The notes under the pieces are model-generated. The model was not told the DNA's origin. It was given only the letters and a program-made list of their open reading frames with translations, and made no database searches. The translations under genes were made by a program, and so were the position numbers. This document shows positions 59,091-64,000 of a DNA stretch of 64,000 nucleotides, piece by piece; position 1 is the stretch's first letter; every line of letters begins with the position of its first letter. The stretch covers positions 4,960,001-5,024,000 of the forward strand of contig NZ_CP107796.1 in NCBI RefSeq assembly GCF_036345995.1, in the 5' to 3' direction. The DNA comes from Streptomyces sp. NBC_00557. Lineage in GTDB: Bacteria; Actinomycetota; Actinomycetes; Streptomycetales; Streptomycetaceae.

Positions 59091-59248
59091 CCGATCGTTT
59101 CTCGTATGGTGGAAATGGTTTTCCGAAACTGGCACACCGCTCATGAACACAACGTCCGCAATCCAGGGCGACTACCACGTACTCCGCGGTAGGTGCGACG
59201 ATCGGACGGCTACAACTCGCGACACGGTGAAAGCAGAGGAAGTCGGCC

Positions 59249-60664
59249 ATGGCAACGGCGCCCAGCGTCTCCTACTCGATGACCATCCGGCTGGAGGTGC
59301 CCGCGAGCGGAACCGCCGTCTCGCAGCTCACCACCGCGGTGGAGTCCTCCGGAGGCTCGGTGACCGGCCTCGACGTCACCGCGTCCGGGCACGAGAAGCT
59401 CCGTATCGACGTCACCATCGCGGCCACCTCCACGGCCCACGCCGAGGAGATCGTCGAGAAGCTGCGCGGGATCGAGGGCGTCACCCTCGGCAAGGTCTCC
59501 GACCGCACGTTCCTGATGCACCTCGGCGGCAAGATCGAGATGGCGTCGAAACACCCCATCCGCAACCGTGACGACCTGTCCATGGTCTACACGCCCGGCG
59601 TGGCCCGCGTCTGCATGGCCATCGCCGAGAACCCCGAGGACGCCCGTCGCCTCACCATCAAGCGCAACTCCGTTGCGGTCGTGACGGACGGCTCCGCCGT
59701 GCTCGGCCTCGGCAACATCGGCCCCAAGGCCGCGCTGCCGGTCATGGAGGGCAAGGCGGCCCTCTTCAAGCGCTTCGCCGGCATCGACGCCTGGCCGATC
59801 TGCCTCGACACCCAGGACACCGACGCCATCGTCGAGATCGTCAAGGCCATCGCCCCCGGGTTCGCCGGCATCAACCTCGAGGACATCTCCGCCCCCCGCT
59901 GCTTCGAGATCGAGGCCCGGCTCCGCGAGGCCCTCGACATCCCCGTCTTCCACGACGACCAGCACGGCACCGCGATCGTCGTCCTCGCCGCCCTGACCAA
60001 CGCACTTCGCGTCACGGACAAGGCCATCGAGAACATCCGGGTCGTCATGTCCGGCGCCGGCGCGGCCGGCACGGCCATCCTCAAGCTGCTGCTCGCCGCA
60101 GGCGTGAAGAACGCCGTCGTCGCCGACATCCACGGCGTCGTCCACTCCGGCCGCGAGGACCTGGTCGCCGCGCCCGCGGACTCCCCGCTGCGCTGGATCG
60201 CGGACAACACCAACCCCGAGGGCCTCACCGGCACGCTCAGGGAGGCCGTGCGCGGCGCGGACGTCTTCATCGGCGTCTCCGCCCCGAACGTGCTCGACGG
60301 CGACGACGTGGCCGCCATGGCCGACGGCGCCATCGTGTTCGCGCTCGCGAACCCCGACCCCGAGGTCGACCCGGCAATCGCCCGTCAGACGGCGGCCGTT
60401 GTGGCCACCGGCCGCTCCGACTTCCCGAACCAGATCAACAACGTGCTGGTCTTCCCGGGCGTCTTCCGCGGCCTGCTGGACGCCCAGTCCCGCACCGTCA
60501 ACACCGAGATGATGCTCGCCGCCGCGCAGGCCCTCGCCGACGTGGTCAGCCAGGACGAGCTGAACCCGAACTACATCATCCCCAGCGTCTTCAACGACAA
60601 GGTCGCGGGCGCGGTCGCCGGGGCGGTCCGCGAGGCCGCGAAGGCGGCGGGCGCGACCGCCTAG
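59249..60664 (+). CDS. Malic enzyme (NAD-type) with N-terminal ACT domain
   Basis: 471 residues. Residues about 8-88 form an ACT domain (YSMTIRLEVPASGTAVSQLT), usually an allosteric amino-acid-binding module. The malic-enzyme core follows: MVYTPGVARVC with the catalytic Tyr, TDGSAVLGLGNIGP, KRFAGIDAWPICLDT, the metal site INLEDISAPRCFEIE, FHDDQHGTAIV, and the dinucleotide fold SGAGAAGTAIL. It oxidatively decarboxylates malate to pyruvate in the cytoplasm. The S. coelicolor gene in this position is, to my knowledge, the NAD-dependent enzyme. It follows its own promoter region after a terminator. Confidence 0.94.
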   Translation: MATAPSVSYSMTIRLEVPASGTAVSQLTTAVESSGGSVTGLDVTASGHEKLRIDVTIAATSTAHAEEIVEKLRGIEGVTLGKVSDRTFLMHLGGKIEMASKHPIRNRDDLSMVYTPGVARVCMAIAENPEDARRLTIKRNSVAVVTDGSAVLGLGNIGPKAALPVMEGKAALFKRFAGIDAWPICLDTQDTDAIVEIVKAIAPGFAGINLEDISAPRCFEIEARLREALDIPVFHDDQHGTAIVVLAALTNALRVTDKAIENIRVVMSGAGAAGTAILKLLLAAGVKNAVVADIHGVVHSGREDLVAAPADSPLRWIADNTNPEGLTGTLREAVRGADVFIGVSAPNVLDGDDVAAMADGAIVFALANPDPEVDPAIARQTAAVVATGRSDFPNQINNVLVFPGVFRGLLDAQSRTVNTEMMLAAAQALADVVSQDELNPNYIIPSVFNDKVAGAVAGAVREAAKAAGATA

Positions 60665-61076
60665 CCGGCCTCGCCGCCGCTCGCCGCCCGGCCGCCCCCG
60701 GCGCCGCTCGCCGCCGCGCCGGATGACGGTGGGGCGGCGGCCGGGTGACGTCCCGATGACGGCGTGCCGTACTGTGCTGGGGCTGTGAGGATCACCACGG
60801 CGGCCCCTGCACCGGCGCGTCGTGGAACCAGCCGATGCCGTGTGCCCTCTAGGGTGACGCCGAGCGGGCGCTCTTCGTGCGACTCCCCAGGGTGTTCTCA
60901 CGACTCCTACGGGTGCCGGATTGGCTTTACCGCCGCAGGTAGGGGCAGGATGCTCCCCCAGGGACTCCGTCCCCGGGGGTACCCCCACTGGGCGCGAGCG
61001 CATCGGCATCGCAGTGCCTCGGGCGGATCCGCCGCGTGGCACACCCCAACGGCAAGAAATACACGGGAGTAACAAC
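60665..61076 (+). promoter_or_regulatory. 412-bp leader region of the HU gene
   Basis: No protein gene was recognised. TGACGT (60746-60751) and TACTGT (60770-60775), 18 bp apart, form a fair promoter, which would give a 5' leader of about 295 nt. CCCCCAGGGACTCCGT then CCCCGGGGGTACCCCC (60954-60986) form overlapping hairpins of a kind seen often in Streptomyces spacers. The ribosome site is GGGAG (61065-61069). Confidence 0.4.
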
Positions 61077-61358
61077 ATGAACCGCAGTGAGCTGGTGGCC
61101 GCGCTGGCCGACCGCGCCGAGGTGACCCGGAAGGACGCCGACGCCGTGCTGGCCGCGTTCGCCGAGACCGTCGGCGAGATCGTCGCCAAGGGCGACGAGA
61201 AGGTCACCATCCCCGGTTTCCTGACCTTCGAGCGCACCCACCGTGCCGCTCGCACCGCCCGCAACCCGCAGACCGGCGAGCCGATCAACATCCCCGCCGG
61301 GTACAGCGTGAAGGTCACCGCGGGCAGCAAGCTCAAGGAAGCCGCCAAGGGCAAGTAA
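61077..61358 (+). CDS. hupA: HU family nucleoid-associated DNA-binding protein
   Basis: 93 residues. HU dimers bend and compact DNA. The N-terminal helical body is MNRSELVAALADRAEVTRKD, and the DNA-binding arm includes FERTHRAARTARNPQTGEPI followed by NIPAGYSVKVTAGSKLKEAA. It lacks the long Lys/Ala-rich tail of the second Streptomyces HU (HupS), so it matches the short vegetative form HupA. The start ATG follows GGGAG. Confidence 0.96.
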   Translation: MNRSELVAALADRAEVTRKDADAVLAAFAETVGEIVAKGDEKVTIPGFLTFERTHRAARTARNPQTGEPINIPAGYSVKVTAGSKLKEAAKGK

Positions 61359-61422
61359 GCGGAAGCGCTCCGCTCTGAGCGCCGGTCCACTGGAGCGCCG
61401 TTCGACCGGAGCGCCGTGGCTG

Positions 61423-61503
61423 GCTGCGGGCCGGGCTGTCGCCGGCCGCGCCCGCGCGGCGGAGCCGCAGGTCCGACTGAGCCCCGCGCCCCTTTCGGGG
61501 CGC
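61423..61503. repeat. Streptomyces interspersed intergenic repeat, copy B (inverted)
   Basis: Read on the minus strand from 61503, it gives GCGCCCC-gaaa-GGGGCGC, CGGGGCT, GCGGCTCCGCCGCGCGGGCG, then a CCCGGCCCGCAGCC tail, in the same order as copy A at 5721-5800. It lies between convergent hupA and murA. Confidence 0.75.
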
Positions 61504-61522
61504 TTTCAGCTGAAGACGCCAC

Positions 61523-61558
61523 ATGGGCGGCCCCCCTTTCGCCAGGGGGACCGCCCAT
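61523..61558. terminator. Bidirectional terminator between hupA and murA
   Basis: 15-bp stem (61523-61537 with 61544-61558) with one G-U type mismatch and a 6-nt loop, followed on the plus strand by TTT. It follows repeat copy B. Confidence 0.8.
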
Positions 61559-61574
61559 TTCCCGTTCGTGAGGC

Positions 61575-62915
61575 CTAGCCGAGCGCCTTGCCCGGCAGCT
61601 CGACCTTCGCGCCCAGCTCCACGAGCTTCTCCATGAAGTTCTCGTAGCCGCGGTTGATCAGGTCGATGCCGTGGACACGGGACGTGCCCTCGGCCGCCAG
61701 GGCCGCGATGAGGTACGAGAAGCCGCCGCGCAGGTCGGGGATGACCAGGTCGGCGCCCTGGAGCTTCGTGGGGCCGGAGACGACCGCGGAGTGCAGGAAG
61801 TTGCGCTGTCCGAAGCGGCAGTCGGAGCCGCCCAGGCACTCGCGGTAGAGCTGGATGTGCGCGCCCATCTGGTTCAGCGCGGAGGTGAAGCCGAGCCGGG
61901 ACTCGTACACCGTCTCGTGGATGATGGACAGGCCCGTGGCCTGGGTCAGGGCCACCACCAGCGGCTGCTGCCAGTCGGTCTGGAAGCCGGGGTGCACGTC
62001 CGTCTCCAGCGCGATGGACTTCAACTGCCCGCCGGGATGCCAGAAACGGATGCCCTCGTCGTCGATCTCGAAGGCGCCGCCCACCTTCCGGTAGGTGTTC
62101 AGGAACGTCATCATCGACCGCTGCTGGGCGCCGCGGACGTAGATGTTGCCGTTGGTCGCGAGCGCGGCGGAAGCCCAGGACGCGGCCTCCAGGCGGTCCG
62201 GCAGGGCGCGGTGGGTGTAGCCGGACAGCTTGTCCACACCGGTGATGCGGATCGTGCGGTCGGTGTCCATCGCGATGATCGCGCCCATCTTCTGCAGCAC
62301 GCAGATGAGGTCCTCGATCTCCGGCTCGACGGCCGCGTTGGACAACTCCGTGACGCCCTCGGCGAGTACGGCCGTCAGCAGCACCTGCTCGGTCGCGCCG
62401 ACGGACGGGTACGGCAGCCGGATCTTCGTGCCGCGCAGTCCCTTCGGCGCCTCCAGGTACTGCCCGTCCGCGCGCTTCTCGATGACCGCGCCGAACTGCC
62501 GCAGCACGTCGAAGTGGAAGTCGATGGGCCGGCCGCCGATGTCGCAGCCGCCGAGACCCGGGATGAACGCGTGGCCGAGACGGTGCAGCAGCGGGCCGCA
62601 GAAGAGGATCGGGATGCGGCTGGAGCCGGCGTGGGCATCGATGTCGGCGACGTTGGCGCTCTCGACGTACGTCGGGTCGAGCACCAGCTCGCCGGGCTCC
62701 TCGCCGGGACGGACCGTCACCCCGTGCAGCTGGAGCAGGCCGCGCACGACCCGCACGTCACGGATGTCGGGAACATTGCGCAGTCGGCTCGGCGCGCTGC
62801 CCAGCAGGGCGGCGACCATGGCCTTCGGTACGAGGTTCTTCGCACCTCGGACACGGATCTCGCCCTCCAGCGGGGTTCCGCCGTGGACAAGCAGGACATC
62901 GTCGTTGACGGTCAT
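61575..62915 (-). CDS. murA: UDP-N-acetylglucosamine 1-carboxyvinyltransferase
   Basis: 446 residues. MurA transfers enolpyruvate from phosphoenolpyruvate to UDP-GlcNAc, the first committed step of peptidoglycan synthesis, in the cytoplasm. The sequence starts with the usual GGTPLEGEIRVRGAKNLVPK, and the catalytic cysteine is Cys124 in GLGGCDIGGRPIDFH, so the fosfomycin target residue is kept (mycobacteria have Asp there). LPDRLEAASWASAALATNGN and DLRGGFSYLIAAL are further family blocks. Convergent with hupA. Confidence 0.97.
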   Translation of the reverse strand: MTVNDDVLLVHGGTPLEGEIRVRGAKNLVPKAMVAALLGSAPSRLRNVPDIRDVRVVRGLLQLHGVTVRPGEEPGELVLDPTYVESANVADIDAHAGSSRIPILFCGPLLHRLGHAFIPGLGGCDIGGRPIDFHFDVLRQFGAVIEKRADGQYLEAPKGLRGTKIRLPYPSVGATEQVLLTAVLAEGVTELSNAAVEPEIEDLICVLQKMGAIIAMDTDRTIRITGVDKLSGYTHRALPDRLEAASWASAALATNGNIYVRGAQQRSMMTFLNTYRKVGGAFEIDDEGIRFWHPGGQLKSIALETDVHPGFQTDWQQPLVVALTQATGLSIIHETVYESRLGFTSALNQMGAHIQLYRECLGGSDCRFGQRNFLHSAVVSGPTKLQGADLVIPDLRGGFSYLIAALAAEGTSRVHGIDLINRGYENFMEKLVELGAKVELPGKALG

Positions 62916-63186
62916 GTATCTCGCGTTCCGATGAGTTGGGCAGGGGGTGGCTGCGGCCGATCACTCGCGCAGGGGCCGGGGAGACAGCGTAATCGCCGAT
63001 TACCCCCCGTCCGTAAGTCCAAGTACCGCCCAGACACGTCATAGCTGTGTCACAACACGAACCGTGCGCTTTCGGACACATGGGGTCACCGCTCGCGGCG
63101 TGCGCCGGTAGTGCTTCCGCGCTCTCTGAGCTGCGTTCACTCCCCGGCCCCGATTGGCTCCCCACCGGAGGGGAAGATGCGGGATC
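62916..63186. other. 271-bp divergent spacer between murA and the YqgE gene
   Basis: Upstream regions of both genes. No palindrome, terminator or small gene was recognised with confidence. Confidence 0.3.
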
Positions 63187-63768
63187 ATGTCTGGCATGAC
63201 CGAGGTGTCCTCGCTCACAGGGCGGCTGCTCGTGGCCACTCCCGCCCTGGCGGACCCGAACTTCGACCGCGCGGTGGTGCTCCTTCTCGACCACGACGAG
63301 GAGGGCTCCCTCGGTGTCGTCCTCAACCGCCCCACCCCGGTGGACGTGGGCGACATCCTGGAGGGCTGGGCCGACCTCACCGGCGAGCCCGGTGTGGTCT
63401 TCCAGGGCGGCCCCGTCTCGCTGGACTCGGCGCTCGGCGTCGCGGTGATCCCCGGCGGGGCGAACGGCGACCTCGCCCCGCTGGGCTGGCGCCGGGTGCA
63501 CGGCGCGATCGGCCTGGTCGACCTGGAGGCGCCGCCGGAGCTGCTGGCCTCCGCCCTGGGCTCCCTGCGCATCTTCGCCGGATACGCCGGCTGGGGGCCG
63601 GGCCAGCTGGAGGACGAGCTGGTCGAGGGCGCCTGGTACGTGGTCGAGTCCGAGCCGGGGGACGTCTCCTCACCGGCCCCGGAGAGACTCTGGCGCGAAG
63701 TGCTGCGCCGCCAGCGCAACGAGCTGGCGATGGTGGCCACGTATCCGGACGACCCGTCGCTCAACTGA
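63187..63768 (+). CDS. YqgE/AlgH family protein
   Basis: 193 residues from the ATG at 63187 (an ATG three codons later is possible). It has the family's blocks: SLTGRLLVATPALADPNFDR, HDEEGSLGVVLNRP, VVFQGGPVSLDSALGV, and the C-terminal RIFAGYAGWGPGQLEDEL with GAWYVVE. The family is widespread and of uncertain function; AlgH was linked to alginate control in Pseudomonas. No catalytic residues are established. It is followed 29 bases later by a DUF3039 gene. Confidence 0.9.
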   Translation: MSGMTEVSSLTGRLLVATPALADPNFDRAVVLLLDHDEEGSLGVVLNRPTPVDVGDILEGWADLTGEPGVVFQGGPVSLDSALGVAVIPGGANGDLAPLGWRRVHGAIGLVDLEAPPELLASALGSLRIFAGYAGWGPGQLEDELVEGAWYVVESEPGDVSSPAPERLWREVLRRQRNELAMVATYPDDPSLN

Positions 63769-63797
63769 AGGCTGTGAGCTTCAGTACCCTTGGGCTT

Positions 63798-64000
63798 ATG
63801 AGCACTCTCGAGCCCGAGCGCGGGACTGGTACGGGGACCCTCGTAGAGCCGACGCCACAGGTGTCCCACGGCGACGGCGACCACGAGCGCTTCGCCCACT
63901 ATGTCCAGAAGGACAAGATCATGGCGAGCGCCCTCGACGGCACCCCCGTCGTGGCGCTGTGCGGCAAGGTCTGGGTGCCGGGCCGCGACCCGAAGAAGTA
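63798..64000 (+). CDS. DUF3039 family protein, 3' end outside window
   Basis: First 67 residues of a small actinobacterial DUF3039 protein. After a Gly/Thr-rich start (MSTLEPERGTGTGTLVEPTP), the conserved part reads HERFAHYVQKDKIMASALDG then TPVVALCGKVWVPGRDPKK, the first half of a likely zinc-binding segment whose second Cys pair would lie past the window. The function is unknown. There is no clear ribosome site before the ATG. Confidence 0.85.
   Translation, partial: MSTLEPERGTGTGTLVEPTPQVSHGDGDHERFAHYVQKDKIMASALDGTPVVALCGKVWVPGRDPKK

Larger units (their letters stand above)
58892..59248 (+). other. 357-bp intergenic region, see candidate small RNA
   Basis: No protein gene was recognised. 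The left half holds the candidate small RNA and its terminator. The right half holds GGAAA-TGGT-TTTCC (59110-59123), an inverted repeat that may regulate the malic enzyme gene, and its ribosome site GAGGAAG (59234-59240). Confidence 0.5.

Noticed and set aside
1..64000. TTA codons marking bldA-dependent genes
   Set aside because: The tta/taa triplets I noticed inside the listed genes were out of frame or stop codons. This was a scan by eye, so a missed case is possible.
1..64000. Insertion sequences, prophage or integrative element boundaries
   Set aside because: No transposase, integrase, terminal inverted repeat or att-like duplication was found. The tmRNA 3' end, a common integration site, is followed directly by a terminator and a host-type gene.

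Overview
The window is a high-GC actinobacterial chromosome segment, almost certainly Streptomyces. The evidence is strong G/C third positions, frequent GTG starts and one TTG start, an LAETG surface protein, a SigU/RsuA-like pair, DUF5753/DUF397 genes, a MatAB-like pair, and a gene order (gdh, kinases-prfB-ftsEX-smpB-ssrA, matAB, sigma/anti-sigma, HelD, malic enzyme, HU, murA) that I recognise from the S. coelicolor core. It is ordinary chromosome: I saw no insertion sequence, prophage, CRISPR array, rRNA or tRNA. tmRNA is the only certain RNA gene.

Layout. (1) 1-5705: 3' part of the large NAD-glutamate dehydrogenase, then a coupled GtrA flippase and GT-C-like membrane protein. (2) 5843-26201: a 20-kb surface-glycopolymer locus with a TagGH-type ABC exporter, a divergent TetR regulator, GalE, two paralogous GT2 enzymes, four GT2+TagF fusion proteins, two polytopic GT-C proteins, and an inserted ohrR/ohr peroxide-defence pair. 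(3) 26356-29997: a sugar ABC importer (binding protein and two permeases, no ATPase). (4) 30165-37151: an FHA/FtsK-like ATPase divergent from two Ser/Thr kinases. (5) 37224-44026: prfB, an LAETG repeat protein, a zinc-ribbon microprotein, ftsE, ftsX, a PDZ/S41 protease, smpB and ssrA. (6) 44091-50292: MFS/LysR divergent pair, then matA-matB for an extracellular aminoglycan. (7) 50407-54811: NarK-type transporter with a HemD-winged-helix regulator, a SnoaL-like protein, a DUF5753 remnant with DUF397, and a CGNR protein. (8) 55035-64000: ECF sigma and anti-sigma, HelD-like ATPase, a candidate small RNA, ACT-domain malic enzyme, HU, murA, YqgE and the start of a DUF3039 gene.

How the parts work together. 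The most original region is the glycopolymer locus. GT2 and TagF-like domains would build a polymer in the cytoplasm, the ABC-2 pair would export it, and the flanking GtrA and GT-C proteins would decorate it outside from polyprenyl-phosphate sugars. Three of the four GT2-TagF fusions have lost key residues in one half or the other, which suggests divided labour. The kinase/FHA block looks like a phosphothreonine signalling module, because PkaA carries TxVL repeats that fit FHA ligands. The ftsEX-protease-smpB-ssrA block joins cell-wall hydrolase control, periplasmic proteolysis and ribosome rescue.
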